DNA of 64,000 bases from DAOMNN01 sp035443825 (GTDB lineage: Bacteria > Pseudomonadota > Gammaproteobacteria > Burkholderiales > Rhodocyclaceae): positions 1 to 64,000 of the forward strand of contig DAOMNN010000008.1 of NCBI GenBank assembly GCA_035443825.1, written 5' to 3'. Position numbers and translations under genes: made by a program. Below the pieces are notes generated by a model that worked only from the letters and a program-made list of their open reading frames with translations, was not told the DNA's origin and ran no database searches. Positions 18,527 through 27,826 of the stretch are shown here, piece after piece (within the stretch, counting starts at the first letter, position 1; each line of letters opens with the position of its first letter).

Positions 18527-20698
18527 TCAAGCACTGCCCAGGGACTGCCTGAGCGTTCGTGACAGCCGGTCCATCTCCATCAGCAAGGTGGCAAGGGGCT
18601 CGCCTATCGCATTCGCATCGTGCGCCTTTGCCAGGCGCTCGACTTCCTGGGCGCAAGCGACTACCTTGCCGGCAAAGAACACACCGACCGCGCCCTTGAG
18701 CGAGTGGGCAAGCTCGGCCAGGCGCGGCAGGTCGGCCTCGTCGCGTGCACGCCGCAGGTCGGCGAAGGTCTGCCCGACGTCGCGAAAATAAACGCGGAGC
18801 AACTCCTGCACGGCTGCCTCGTCACCGTCGAGCATGTCGCGCGTCTGCGCAAGGTCCGCGGCGAGATCTCCGGACCCCGACTGAAGCAGTTCGAAGGCGC
18901 CTGCACCGGCGTCGCCCTCCGACGCTCCAGAGCATGCGCGCTCCATCACGGCGATAAGTTCCGCCGGCCGGATCGGCTTCGAGATGAAATCGTCCATCCC
19001 TGCTTCCAGGCAGGCAAATCTCTCCTCGTCCGCGGAATGTGCGGTCATTGCGATGATCGGCACCGGCCGCCAGCCTTCCGAGGTCGCGATCCAGCTCTTG
19101 CGCGCCTCGCGTGCACGAATCCCTCGTGCCGCCTCGATCCCGCCCATCACGGGCATCTGGAGGTCCATGAAGATGAGATCGAAACGATTGCACTCGAACA
19201 TCTCGATCGCTTCCTGCCCATCACTCGCGACGGTCACATCGCACCCGGCACGCTCCAGCATGTGCACTGCGACGGACTGGTTGACCAGATTGTCTTCCAC
19301 CAGCAGCACGTTCAGCCTGTGATCGCCGACCGAGGTCGCTTCGAGCATCTGTGCATAGGTCGCCTGGGGATCGAACTCCAGAAAATCATCCGGACTCTCT
19401 TCCATCACCCCGTCACGGGCGAGGCGCAAGGCCTCGATCAGTTCCTCGATCGTGAAAGGCTTTGCCAGGCGCGTAGTCAGTCCCAGCTCACGGCAGCGCG
19501 CCAGCGCCTGCTTGCGCTCGTGACTTGGCAACATCACCACGATACGATCGAGCCACGCGTTCTCGCGGGCGTAGCGCTCGGCCAGCGCAAAGCCGCCATC
19601 TCCCGACATCTGACTGTCAAGCAGCATGAAATCGAAGGGATCGGCCCCGCCCCGCTCGGAAGCGAGCATCGCGTGTGCGGCGTCGCCATCCGTCACCAAG
19701 GCCGTGCGCATCCCGGATTCTTCGAGCTGCGTGCACAGATGCCTGCCAAATGCCGCATTGCGCTCCACCACGAGCACTCGTGTGCCGTGCAGATCCGAAG
19801 TGTCGGAAGCATGGAAATCACGCGCCACGTCGAAGTCCAGGACGAAGGCGAAAGTGCTGCCCTTGCCGGGCTCGCTGCGGACCGTCAGCGTGCCGCCCAT
19901 CAATTCGACGATCTGACGGCTGATCGCAAGACCCAATCCCGTGCCGCCGTATTTTCGGGTGGTGCTGGTATCGGCCTGATCGAAGGCAGCAAAGATGGCT
20001 TCCTGGCGGTCTGCCGGTATGCCGATCCCCGTATCCCGGACCTCGAACGCAAGCGTCACGCGATCGGCTTCACGGCAACGCATGCCGATGTGGAGCTCGA
20101 CTTCGCCCTCAGGGGTGAACTTGATCGCGTTCCCGACGAGATTGAGCACAACCTGTCGCAGCCGGGAAGGGTCGCCACGAAGGCCTTCCGGTACATCCCG
20201 ATCCGGATTCAAGAACAGCTCGAGGCCCTGCTGGTGTGCGCGCACGGACATCGATCTGGTGATGTCGGCGAGCAACTCGCGCAAGGAAAATTCGATATGC
20301 TCGAGATGGAGCTTTCCGGCCTCGATCTTGGAGAAGTCGAGAATCTCGTTGATGATGTCGAGCAGGGCCTCCGCCGAGGACTTGACTGTCTTTAGATATT
20401 CACGCTGCTCCGCATCCAGGCTCGTATCGAGCAGCAACTCGGACATGCCGATGATCCCGTTCATCGGCGTGCGGATTTCATGGCTCATGTTGGCCAGAAA
20501 GTCACTCTTGGCGCGATTCGCCGCCTCGGCGGCATCGCGGGCCTCGACCAGATTCTGCGTCTCCCGCGCCAGCCGCTCGTGCGCGGTTTCGAGATCTCGC
20601 TCGGCCCGGGCAAGCTCGCCCTTGAGCTGCTCGAGTTCGGCAAGGAGTTCTTCGTGCGTCGGCGATGAGTCCTGGGCCACCTTGTCGATCCCCGTCAT
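18527..20698 (-). CDS. Soluble hybrid sensor histidine kinase with two receivers and Hpt
   Basis: A 723-aa protein with no membrane segment or recognisable sensory domain. Order: coiled coil 15-65; HisKA with His73 in NMSHEIRTPMNG; HATPase with NLVGNAIKFT, DTGIGIP and GGTGLGLA; receiver 1 about 300-415; receiver 2 about 440-570 with phospho-Asp in FMDLQMPVMGG; Hpt at about 600-720 with AHSLKGAVG. Receiver 1 keeps Asp (MLLDSQM) and Lys (LAKPF) but has VVERN where the paired acidic residues should be, so it may be a pseudo-receiver. This is a BarA/phosphorelay-type layout without the input part. It is between dapB and carA, 105 bases after dapB. Confidence 0.9.
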   Translation of the reverse strand: MTGIDKVAQDSSPTHEELLAELEQLKGELARAERDLETAHERLARETQNLVEARDAAEAANRAKSDFLANMSHEIRTPMNGIIGMSELLLDTSLDAEQREYLKTVKSSAEALLDIINEILDFSKIEAGKLHLEHIEFSLRELLADITRSMSVRAHQQGLELFLNPDRDVPEGLRGDPSRLRQVVLNLVGNAIKFTPEGEVELHIGMRCREADRVTLAFEVRDTGIGIPADRQEAIFAAFDQADTSTTRKYGGTGLGLAISRQIVELMGGTLTVRSEPGKGSTFAFVLDFDVARDFHASDTSDLHGTRVLVVERNAAFGRHLCTQLEESGMRTALVTDGDAAHAMLASERGGADPFDFMLLDSQMSGDGGFALAERYARENAWLDRIVVMLPSHERKQALARCRELGLTTRLAKPFTIEELIEALRLARDGVMEESPDDFLEFDPQATYAQMLEATSVGDHRLNVLLVEDNLVNQSVAVHMLERAGCDVTVASDGQEAIEMFECNRFDLIFMDLQMPVMGGIEAARGIRAREARKSWIATSEGWRPVPIIAMTAHSADEERFACLEAGMDDFISKPIRPAELIAVMERACSGASEGDAGAGAFELLQSGSGDLAADLAQTRDMLDGDEAAVQELLRVYFRDVGQTFADLRRARDEADLPRLAELAHSLKGAVGVFFAGKVVACAQEVERLAKAHDANAIGEPLATLLMEMDRLSRTLRQSLGSA

Positions 20699-20803
20699 CC
20701 GCTAACCTGTCGAATTGCATTGCTGCAGCACGCGAGCGCCCGGGCGAGCCCGACGCAGGGAAGGCCGACAACGACTCGCCGAAGCCGGCGAACACGGCGA
20801 GGA

Positions 20804-21616
20804 TCAGCGCAAACCCAGCACATCCTGCATGTCGAAAAGACCGCTGCGCCTGTCCGCAAGGAAACGAACCGCGCGCAAGGCTCCGAGTGCATAAGGCATG
20901 CGGCTGCCCGACTTGTGCGTGATCTCGATCCGCTCACCGAGGCCGGCGAACATCACCGTATGGTCGCCCACCACATCCCCGCCGCGAAGCGTCGAGAATC
21001 CAATGGTCTCCGCCTTGCGCTCTCCGGTCACGCCCTCCCGACCGTAGACGGCGCACGAATCCAGATCCCTCCCCAGTTCGCGTGCAACCACCTCGCCCAT
21101 CCTCAGCGCGGTACCCGACGGCGCATCGACCTTGAAGCGATGATGCATCTCCAGCACCTCGACATCGTATCCGTCGTTCAGAATGCGCGCGGCCACCTCG
21201 ATCAGACGAAACACCGCGTTAACACCGACCGCCATGTTGGGCGCAAAGACAATCGGGATTGCGCCCGAAGCCTCGACAATGGTCGATTTCTCGGCGGCCG
21301 AGAATCCCGTGGTACCGATAACCATCGCCCTCCCCAGATCGCGCGCGATCTGCAGATGCGTGATCGAGCCTTCCGGGCGGGTGAAGTCGATCACGCAATC
21401 GGCCTCGGCAATCGCGCTGCGTGCGTCGTCCACGATCGGAACACCGCACGGCGTCCCGGTGAACTCTCCGGCATCGCGCCCGATGAATCCCGTCCCGGGG
21501 CGATCGAATGCGCCCGCGAGCACGACACCTTCATCGTTGAGTGTCGCTTCGATCAGCATCCGCCCCATCCGTCCGGACGCGCCTGCGACTGCCACACGAC
21601 ACTTCCGCAGCGTCAT
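20804..21616 (-). CDS. dapB: 4-Hydroxy-tetrahydrodipicolinate reductase
   Basis: A 270-aa NAD(P)H-binding enzyme of lysine and diaminopimelate synthesis. Motifs: VAVAGASGRMGRM at the N-terminus, GTTGFS in the middle, the catalytic HHRFKVDAPSGTAL (E/DxHHxxKxDAPSGTA signature) and GERIEITHKS. The ATG at 21614-21616 overlaps the bamE stop by ATGA. A stem (CTCGCCG/CGGCGAG, 20775-20801) follows the stop but lacks a T-run. Confidence 0.97.
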   Translation of the reverse strand: MTLRKCRVAVAGASGRMGRMLIEATLNDEGVVLAGAFDRPGTGFIGRDAGEFTGTPCGVPIVDDARSAIAEADCVIDFTRPEGSITHLQIARDLGRAMVIGTTGFSAAEKSTIVEASGAIPIVFAPNMAVGVNAVFRLIEVAARILNDGYDVEVLEMHHRFKVDAPSGTALRMGEVVARELGRDLDSCAVYGREGVTGERKAETIGFSTLRGGDVVGDHTVMFAGLGERIEITHKSGSRMPYALGALRAVRFLADRRSGLFDMQDVLGLR

Positions 21617-22023
21617 TTCCTGCCCTCTGGCGCCGATATTTCGATTACCCGCGACCGCCCCTCGGAAGCCGAAGCCGCCCCGTCGCCAGCGACCACGTCG
21701 CCCTCGAGTCGATCGAGCACACCGTTGTCGAAAAATACGCTTATGACGCGCCTCTCGGGCTGCCCCCTCCCCGGCTGAAAAAGGTAGATGTAGTCCCATC
21801 GGTCTTCGCGGAACATGTCGACGACGAGGGGCGTGCCCAGCACGAAGCGAACCTGCTCAGGTGTCATGCCACGCTTGAGTTGGGAGACCATGGCCTGATC
21901 GACGTAGTTGCCCTGCCGCACATCGATGCGATAAGGATTGATGCGGTCGGTGACAGTGTCAAAAGAACAGCCTGACAACAGGCCGATTACGGCTAAGGTG
22001 GCCGCGACGGTAAAGGAGCGCAT
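21613..22023 (-). CDS. bamE: Outer-membrane assembly lipoprotein BamE
   Basis: A 136-aa lipoprotein with lipobox LLSGC (Cys19). The mature part has the BamE signature: PYRIDVRQGNYV, LKRGMTPEQVRFVLGTPL, DRWDYIYLF. It belongs to the BAM complex that inserts beta-barrels, including porins such as the one in this window. It lies upstream of dapB with overlapping stop/start, and is divergent from fur across 273 bases, where an AT-rich patch (about 22076-22100) is the likely promoter area. Confidence 0.95.
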   Translation of the reverse strand: MRSFTVAATLAVIGLLSGCSFDTVTDRINPYRIDVRQGNYVDQAMVSQLKRGMTPEQVRFVLGTPLVVDMFREDRWDYIYLFQPGRGQPERRVISVFFDNGVLDRLEGDVVAGDGAASASEGRSRVIEISAPEGRK

Positions 22024-22296
22024 GAGTGGTCTTTTTGGGTGGCTGTGGCGCCTTACGGCGAATCGTTCTCAGGTAAGAGTAAAAAATATATCATACGCAG
22101 ACTGCACTCACCCTGCCCGGGCGGATCTTTCGGAAAATCGCGCAATCCACAACACCACAATTGCGACCGACCAGGCAATTGCCTCCCGGGCGAACAATGA
22201 AGGTGCAGGCGCAAGCGGCATCACGCAAGCAACCCCGGACGACGATCTGCGCGAAACGGACCGCGAACGTCCGCTGTCACCAATCATGGGGCGACA

Positions 22297-22734
22297 ATGA
22301 CCGACAATTCGAAGAACCTGAAAAGCATCGGCCTCAAGGCCACCTACCCCAGACTGAAGATTCTTGATTTGTTTCAGCATTCAGACCTGCGCCACCTGAC
22401 CGCCGAGGACGTTTATCGGGCCCTCATGGCGGAAGGCATGGATATCGGGCTCGCGACGGTCTACCGCGTGCTGACCCAGTTCGAGCAGGCCGGCCTGCTC
22501 GAACGTCACTATTTCGAAGCCGGCAAGGCTGTGTTCGAACTTCATGAAGGCGGCCACCACGACCATCTCGTCTGTCTTCAGTGCGGGACGGTCGAGGAGT
22601 TCTTCGATCCGGAGATCGAGAAACGACAGAATCGGATTGCCGAAGAACGCGGATTCGAGGTACGCGATCACGCGCTTTACCTTTACGCCGAGTGCGTCAA
22701 GAAGGATTGTCCGAATCGCAAGCTCGGAGCTTGA
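22297..22734 (+). CDS. fur: Ferric uptake regulator Fur
   Basis: A 145-aa metalloregulator. The winged helix has GLKATYPRLKILDLF and the recognition segment IGLATVYRVLTQFEQAGL; metal sites include GHHDHLVCLQCG and the C-terminal CVKKDC. The two CxxC-type pairs match structural zinc binding in Fur. It represses iron uptake genes when loaded with Fe(II). Divergent from bamE; convergent with recN only 23 bases away. No clear Fur box is seen in the upstream gap. Confidence 0.97.
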   Translation: MTDNSKNLKSIGLKATYPRLKILDLFQHSDLRHLTAEDVYRALMAEGMDIGLATVYRVLTQFEQAGLLERHYFEAGKAVFELHEGGHHDHLVCLQCGTVEEFFDPEIEKRQNRIAEERGFEVRDHALYLYAECVKKDCPNRKLGA

Positions 22735-22757
22735 TGGCCGCGTAAGCGTACGCTACC

Positions 22758-24422
22758 TCAGACCCGACCGCCTCCGAGCATTTCGGCTGCATGGCGACGC
22801 GTCGTGTCAGTAATGTTCATGCCGCCCAGCATGCGCGCGATCTCGTCGATCCGGGATTCGGCGTCGAGCACGCTCACGGTGCTCAGGACCTCGGCGTCAC
22901 GGGTAACCTTCGCAATGTTCCACTGCCAGTCGGCGCACGCCGCCACCTGCGGCAGATGGGTGACGCACAGCACCTGACGCTCGCGTCCGAGCCGATGCAG
23001 CAGTCGGCCGACAATCTCGGCGACACTTCCGCCGATGCCGACATCGACCTCGTCGAAAATCAGCGTCGGCGTAGCAGAATCGCGACTGGTCATGACCTGG
23101 ATCGCCAGGCCAATTCGCGACAGTTCGCCCCCCGAGGCGACCTTGGCGAGGGGGCGCACGGGCTGGTTCGGATTGGCCGCGACGCGAAACTCGACCTGCT
23201 CAAGGCCGTATGCAGCACCTTCCTCGCAAGGCTCCAGGCCGATCTCGAAACGACCGCCGCTCATCGCCAGCGTCTGCATCGCCTCGGACACCCCGCGCGC
23301 AAGAGACGCGGCCGCTCCCCTTCGAAGTTCGGAAAGTGTTTCAGCTTTCTCCATGAATCGGTCGCGTGCCTGCACTTCAAGGGCTGCGAGCCGCTCCGGG
23401 TCGGCACGCTCCGCAAGTTCCTCCAGCTCGGTTTTCCAGCCCGCATGCAATTCGGGCAAGTCCTGCGGCGCGACGCGATGCTTGCGCGCAACGTCCGTAA
23501 TCGCGGCGATCCGCCCGTCCACCTCCGCGAGTCGTGCCGGGTCCACCTCGATGCGATCACGATAGCGGCGCAGACCGTGCAGCGCTTCGTCGGCCTGGAT
23601 TGCGGCACCGGCAAGCAGTTCGCCCGCATCAGCAAGACCCGCGTCGATGTCCGACATGGATTGAATCCGTGCACTGATCCGTTGCAGCTGGGACGTGATT
23701 GCCAGGTCGCCCTCGGCCAGCGCCGCAAGCGCCTCCTCGGCGCCTTCGATGAGGGCTGCGGCATGGGCAAGACGGCTCTGCTCCGCATTCAGTTCGGCCC
23801 ACTCCTCGGCATCGAAGGCCAGTTCCTCCAGCTCGCGCACCTGCCATACGAGTAGTTCGCGCTGCCGCTCGGTCGCAAGCGAATCGCGGTCGGCCTCGCG
23901 GCGCAGCTGCGTGATCCGCTGCCACTCGCGGAAGCACGCAGCGACGTCGGTCGCAAGCATCGTTGCGTTTGCATGCGCGTCGAGCAAGATGCGCTGCGCG
24001 TCGGTCCTGAGGAGGGCATGGTGTGCGTGCTGGCCGTGAATGTCGGCAAGCGATTCGCCCGCCTCGCGCAGCTGCGCCAGGGTCACCGGCACGCCGTTTA
24101 TCCACGCACGCGATCGCCCGCCGGCGTCGACCACCCGGCGCAACAGGACCACGTCGTCATCGGCCGGTACGTCCTGGCTGGCGAGCCACTCCGGGAGGGG
24201 TCCCTGTCGCGGAAGGTCGAACTCCGCAACGATATCGGCCCTGTCCCTGCCCAGACGGACCGTTGCCGCGTCCCCGCGATCACCAAGGGCCAGGCCGAGG
24301 GCATCGAGAAGGATGGACTTGCCCGCTCCGGTCTCCCCGGTCAGCGTGCCGAACCCGGGCAAGAACTCGAGTTCGAGCCGATCGACAATCACGAAATCTC
24401 GAATGGTCAGGCGTCGCAGCAT
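22758..24422 (-). CDS. recN: DNA repair protein RecN
   Basis: A 554-aa SMC-like ATPase for double-strand-break repair. N-terminal Walker A GETGAGKSILLDAL; long coiled-coil arms with Ala/Glu-rich heptads around residues 160-380; C-terminal signature VASGGELSRIGLA followed by Walker B PTLIFDEVDVGIGG. Twenty-four bases downstream of nadK, a common pairing. No LexA-like CTGT-N8-ACAG is visible directly before the gene, so SOS control, if any, would come from upstream of nadK. Confidence 0.97.
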   Translation of the reverse strand: MLRRLTIRDFVIVDRLELEFLPGFGTLTGETGAGKSILLDALGLALGDRGDAATVRLGRDRADIVAEFDLPRQGPLPEWLASQDVPADDDVVLLRRVVDAGGRSRAWINGVPVTLAQLREAGESLADIHGQHAHHALLRTDAQRILLDAHANATMLATDVAACFREWQRITQLRREADRDSLATERQRELLVWQVRELEELAFDAEEWAELNAEQSRLAHAAALIEGAEEALAALAEGDLAITSQLQRISARIQSMSDIDAGLADAGELLAGAAIQADEALHGLRRYRDRIEVDPARLAEVDGRIAAITDVARKHRVAPQDLPELHAGWKTELEELAERADPERLAALEVQARDRFMEKAETLSELRRGAAASLARGVSEAMQTLAMSGGRFEIGLEPCEEGAAYGLEQVEFRVAANPNQPVRPLAKVASGGELSRIGLAIQVMTSRDSATPTLIFDEVDVGIGGSVAEIVGRLLHRLGRERQVLCVTHLPQVAACADWQWNIAKVTRDAEVLSTVSVLDAESRIDEIARMLGGMNITDTTRRHAAEMLGGGRV

Positions 24423-24446
24423 GATGACGGGTCAGCAACGGGACAT

Positions 24447-25331
24447 TCAGGGAAGCCGTGGCACGGCACTCCAATGGAGCTTCTCGCGGAGCATCGCGAA
24501 GTAGCTGTAGCCTTCCGGATGAAGCAGGCGGATTCCGTGCGGCGAACGGCCAATGCGAACGCTGTCGCCGGCGCGTGCATCGAAACGCATCTGCCCGTCG
24601 AAATGGATTCGCGCATCATGCGGAGGCAGCAAGGAGATTTCGATCGCGCACCTGTCCGGTACGGTGATCGGGCGGGCGGTGAGCGCATGCGGACACAACG
24701 GCACGATCGCGATGCCGTCGACGCTCGGGTGCAGGATCGGCCCGTTCGCCGACAGCGCATAGGCGGTCGAGCCAGTCGGGCTCGACACGATCATGCCGTC
24801 CGAGCGCTGCGTATAGACGTACTCGCCGTCGATCGCCAGGTCGAACTCGATCATGCGCCCGATATCGCCCTTGTTCACGACGACATCATTGAGCGCGAGC
24901 GTGTGAAATACCCGGCCCCCGGCGCGCAGGATCTCCGCCGAGAGCATGAAGCGCGTCTCTTCGACGTAGTGCCCCGCGATAATCCGCGAGAGGGAGTCGA
25001 CCGCATCCTCACGACCGATATCGGTGAGGAATCCGAGCCGTCCCTGATTCACACCCACGAGCGGTACGCCGTATTCGGCCAGACGCCGTGCCGTATTGAG
25101 CATGGTTCCGTCGCCACCGAGCACGATCGCGAGCTGGGCGTCCTTGCCGATCTCCTCGTACGTTGCCACCGAAAAATCCCGCGCCATGCGGATGGAACTT
25201 GCAGTCCCCTGTTCGATCCATACCGTGTGCCCGCGCTCGCGCAGATGATCGGCGATGAGCAGCACCGCCTCGGCGACATCCGGGCTCTCATATTTGCCCA
25301 CAAGCGCGACAGTCTGGAAGGTATGAGCCAT
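24447..25331 (-). CDS. nadK: NAD kinase
   Basis: A 294-aa enzyme that phosphorylates NAD to NADP. It has the family motifs LGGDGTML, NQGRLGFLTDI and SSPTGSTAYALSANGPI. The ATG at 25329-25331 (MAHTFQTVALVGK) matches the conserved start; longer frames reach into the GC-rich intergenic repeat. Upstream of recN in the same direction, divergent from hrcA. Confidence 0.96.
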   Translation of the reverse strand: MAHTFQTVALVGKYESPDVAEAVLLIADHLRERGHTVWIEQGTASSIRMARDFSVATYEEIGKDAQLAIVLGGDGTMLNTARRLAEYGVPLVGVNQGRLGFLTDIGREDAVDSLSRIIAGHYVEETRFMLSAEILRAGGRVFHTLALNDVVVNKGDIGRMIEFDLAIDGEYVYTQRSDGMIVSSPTGSTAYALSANGPILHPSVDGIAIVPLCPHALTARPITVPDRCAIEISLLPPHDARIHFDGQMRFDARAGDSVRIGRSPHGIRLLHPEGYSYFAMLREKLHWSAVPRLP

Positions 25332-25654
25332 GGCTTCGATTAAACCACAATCCATCACGGCTTGCGAAATGACGCCGGGGCAGCATGGCAGCCGCACCCG
25401 AACACCCTTCGGGAAGCGTCGCGATCGGACTCCGGAGTATGTGAGTCCCGATACACCGATGCGAGTTTTCATGCAGCGAAGCGGGTAGCACCCCTGATGA
25501 TGAAAGCCGTGCCTCGGCCCCCTTGCCCCCAACCCCTCTCCGCGAGGGGCGAGGGGAGCGGACAGAGCCGCTAAGCGTCTTTCACGTTAAACAATGTGCC
25601 GCTCGCGGGTTAAACTTCAGTCGAAGCATTGAATCGCTCACATACACCGGGACC
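25332..25654. other. nadK-hrcA intergenic region
   Basis: A 323-base gap between divergent genes. It holds an imperfect stem about 25424-25452, a GC-rich REP-like element at 25521-25560, and an AT-richer patch with two TTAAAC words (25587-25592 and 25610-25615). I see no ORF with a credible start, no CIRCE inverted repeat and no RpoH-type CCCCAT box, so hrcA does not look heat-induced from here. Confidence 0.6.
25521..25560. repeat. GC-rich REP-like element, copy 1
   Basis: The sequence ACCCCTCTCC then GCGAGGGGCGAGGGG forms a CCCCTC/GAGGGG stem. It resembles the segment at 28441-28479, sharing the core CCCCCAnCCCCTCTCC. Such short dispersed palindromes are frequent between genes of high-GC proteobacteria. 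Confidence 0.5.
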
Positions 25655-26686
25655 ATGATGACTTCGCTCGACGCTCGATCCCAGATCCTGCTCAAGACGC
25701 TGATCGAACGCTACATCGCGGAAGGTCAGCCGGTGGGCTCGCGTGCGCTGTCCCGCCATTCTGGGCTCGAGCTGTCCCCGGCGACGGTGCGCAACGTGAT
25801 GAGCGACCTGGAAGAGATGGGCTTCATTTCGAGCCCGCACACGTCCGCGGGACGCATGCCAACGGCACAGGGCTACCGCTTCTTTGTCGATTCCCTGTTG
25901 ACCGTGCAGCCCTTGGAGCCATCCCGAATCCTGGAGTTGCGCGGTCACCTTCAGCCCGATCAGCCGCAGCGACTCATCAGCGCGGCCTCGCATCTGCTTT
26001 CCGATCTGACGCATTTCGCCGGCGTCGTCGTGACGCCCCGGCACGAGACGGTGCGGATTCGCCAGATCGAATTCATCGCCATTTCCGAGACGCGGATCCT
26101 GCTGATCATCGTCACCACCACCGGGGACGTGCAGAACCGCATCCTGATGACCCGCAAGACCTACACGCCTTCCGAGCTCACCGAGGCTGCGAACTATCTG
26201 ACTGCGCACTTCGCCGGTTACGCGCTGGACGAGATGCGTGTACGCCTCCAGGCAGAACTCAAGCAATTGCGCGGTGACATCACGGAGTTGATGACCGCCG
26301 CCGTCGAAGCCGGAAACGATGTCCTGCAGGAGGCCAGCGACCCGTATGTGCTGTCGGGAGAGTCGAACCTTCTCGACGTGGAGGATCTCTCCTCCAACAT
26401 GTCGCGCATCAAGGAACTGTTCAGACTCTTCGAGCGCAAGAGCAGCCTGATGCAATTGCTCGACCTGTCGAACCGCGCGGAAGGGGTCCAGATCTTTATC
26501 GGGGGAGAGTCCGGACTGGCCGAACTCGACAGTTGCAGCGTAGTCACCGCAGGCTATGAAGTGAATGGCAAGGTCGTCGGATCGGTCGGAGTCATCGGCC
26601 CGACCCGCATGGCCTACGATCAGGTGATCCCGATCGTCGACATCACCGCCCGTCTGCTCTCGAACGCCCTTTCGGGCAACACCTGA
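25655..26686 (+). CDS. hrcA: Heat-inducible transcription repressor HrcA
   Basis: A 343-aa repressor: winged helix at residues 1-90 (LDARSQILLKTLIERYIAEGQPVGS, SPATVRNVMSDLEEMGF, SPHTSAGRMPT), GAF-like middle, and C-terminal dimerisation part with FIGGES and VGVIGPTRM. HrcA binds CIRCE elements and needs GroEL for activity. No CIRCE element is visible upstream of grpE or dnaK in this window, so the target is probably groESL elsewhere. Start could be ATG 25655 or 25658. Confidence 0.96.
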   Translation: MMTSLDARSQILLKTLIERYIAEGQPVGSRALSRHSGLELSPATVRNVMSDLEEMGFISSPHTSAGRMPTAQGYRFFVDSLLTVQPLEPSRILELRGHLQPDQPQRLISAASHLLSDLTHFAGVVVTPRHETVRIRQIEFIAISETRILLIIVTTTGDVQNRILMTRKTYTPSELTEAANYLTAHFAGYALDEMRVRLQAELKQLRGDITELMTAAVEAGNDVLQEASDPYVLSGESNLLDVEDLSSNMSRIKELFRLFERKSSLMQLLDLSNRAEGVQIFIGGESGLAELDSCSVVTAGYEVNGKVVGSVGVIGPTRMAYDQVIPIVDITARLLSNALSGNT

Positions 26687-26728
26687 TCATCCTTTCGATC
26701 GTTTCGGTCGACTCAGCCAAGGAAACCC

Positions 26729-27826
26729 ATGGCCCGATACTGGCCCGAACCCGGATACAGGCACGGCACCGCTTCCAGTACGGGCGTGCTGCTGGTAAAT
26801 CTCGGCACGCCAGCCGCACCCACCGCACCCGCGCTGCGCACCTACCTGAAACAGTTCCTGTCCGATCCGCGCGTAGTCGAGATTCCCCGCATCGTATGGT
26901 GGCCGATCCTGAACGGGATCATCCTGAATACCCGTCCGAAGAAATCGGCGGAGAAATATGCCAGCATCTGGATGGATGAAGGCTCCCCGCTACGGGTACA
27001 CACCGAACGACAGGCCAAGCTGCTGGCCGGCTACTTTCTCCAAAGCGGCATTCGCGAAATTCACGTCGACTGGGCGATGCGCTACGGCTCCCCATCGATC
27101 GCGGAAGCCCTGGAGCGGCTCAGGGCCAAGGCTTGTACCCGGATTCTGCTCCTGCCCCTTTATCCGCAGTACGCGGCCAGCACCACCGCGAGCGCCCTCG
27201 ACGAAGTGGCTCGCTGCCTCACCCACTGGCGCAACCTGCCGGAGATCCGCTACGTGCGGAGTTTTCACGACCATCCGGGCTACATCGCGGCGCTCGCCCA
27301 GAGCGTGCGCGAGCACTGGATGAACAATGGCGAAGGGGAGAAGCTGGTCATGAGTTTCCACGGCCTGCCGCGCCGCTCCCTTGATCTGGGCGACCCATAC
27401 CACTGCGAATGCCACAAGACGGCACGACTTCTCGCCGAGGCGCTCGGCCTGCCTGCCGAGCGCTGGCAGATCACCTTCCAGTCGCGCTTCGGCAAGGCCG
27501 AGTGGCTCCAGCCCTATACCGAACCCACCCTGGAGTCGCTCGCCCACGGGGGCCTGCGTCATGTCGACGTGATCTGCCCGGGCTTCGCGTCCGACTGTCT
27601 GGAAACCCTCGAGGAGATCGCGTTCGAATGCAAGGCTGCCTTCATCGGTGCCGGCGGCAAGGTGTTTCACTACATCCCCTGCCTCAATGAACGGCATGAA
27701 TGGATCACGGCCCTCACTCAGATCAGTCGCAGCCATCTGGGCAACTGGCTCGACATCGTCCCGCCCGATGCGGCCGAACTCGAAGCCGCGCGCCGCCGGG
27801 CACGGGACGCAGGCGCGGCTCAATGA
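26729..27826 (+). CDS. hemH: Ferrochelatase
   Basis: A 365-aa enzyme that inserts Fe(II) into protoporphyrin IX. Motifs: VLLVNLGTP at the start, LPLYPQYAASTTAS, the metal-binding His in SFHGLPRR and FQSRFGKAEWLQPYTEPT, with the CPGFASDCLETLEE signature. Start ATG 26729 is preceded by AAGGAA. Follows hrcA by 42 bases; its stop overlaps the next ATG (ATGA). Supplies haem for the c-type cytochromes seen in the sox operon, among others. Confidence 0.97.
   Translation: MARYWPEPGYRHGTASSTGVLLVNLGTPAAPTAPALRTYLKQFLSDPRVVEIPRIVWWPILNGIILNTRPKKSAEKYASIWMDEGSPLRVHTERQAKLLAGYFLQSGIREIHVDWAMRYGSPSIAEALERLRAKACTRILLLPLYPQYAASTTASALDEVARCLTHWRNLPEIRYVRSFHDHPGYIAALAQSVREHWMNNGEGEKLVMSFHGLPRRSLDLGDPYHCECHKTARLLAEALGLPAERWQITFQSRFGKAEWLQPYTEPTLESLAHGGLRHVDVICPGFASDCLETLEEIAFECKAAFIGAGGKVFHYIPCLNERHEWITALTQISRSHLGNWLDIVPPDAAELEAARRRARDAGAAQ

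Noticed and set aside
18620..20395. A 591-codon plus-strand frame opposite the hybrid kinase
   Set aside because: Shadow of the kinase reading frame; composition is His/Arg/Gln-rich as in antisense frames.
20775..20801. Terminator after dapB
   Set aside because: The stem is good (CTCGCCG/CGGCGAG) but no T-run follows, so not listed as a separate feature.
22024..22296. Additional small gene between bamE and fur
   Set aside because: Open frames there lack ribosome sites and plausible composition. I see only an AT-rich promoter-like patch and no clear Fur box.
24423..24446. LexA box before recN
   Set aside because: No CTGT-N8-ACAG in the nadK-recN gap.
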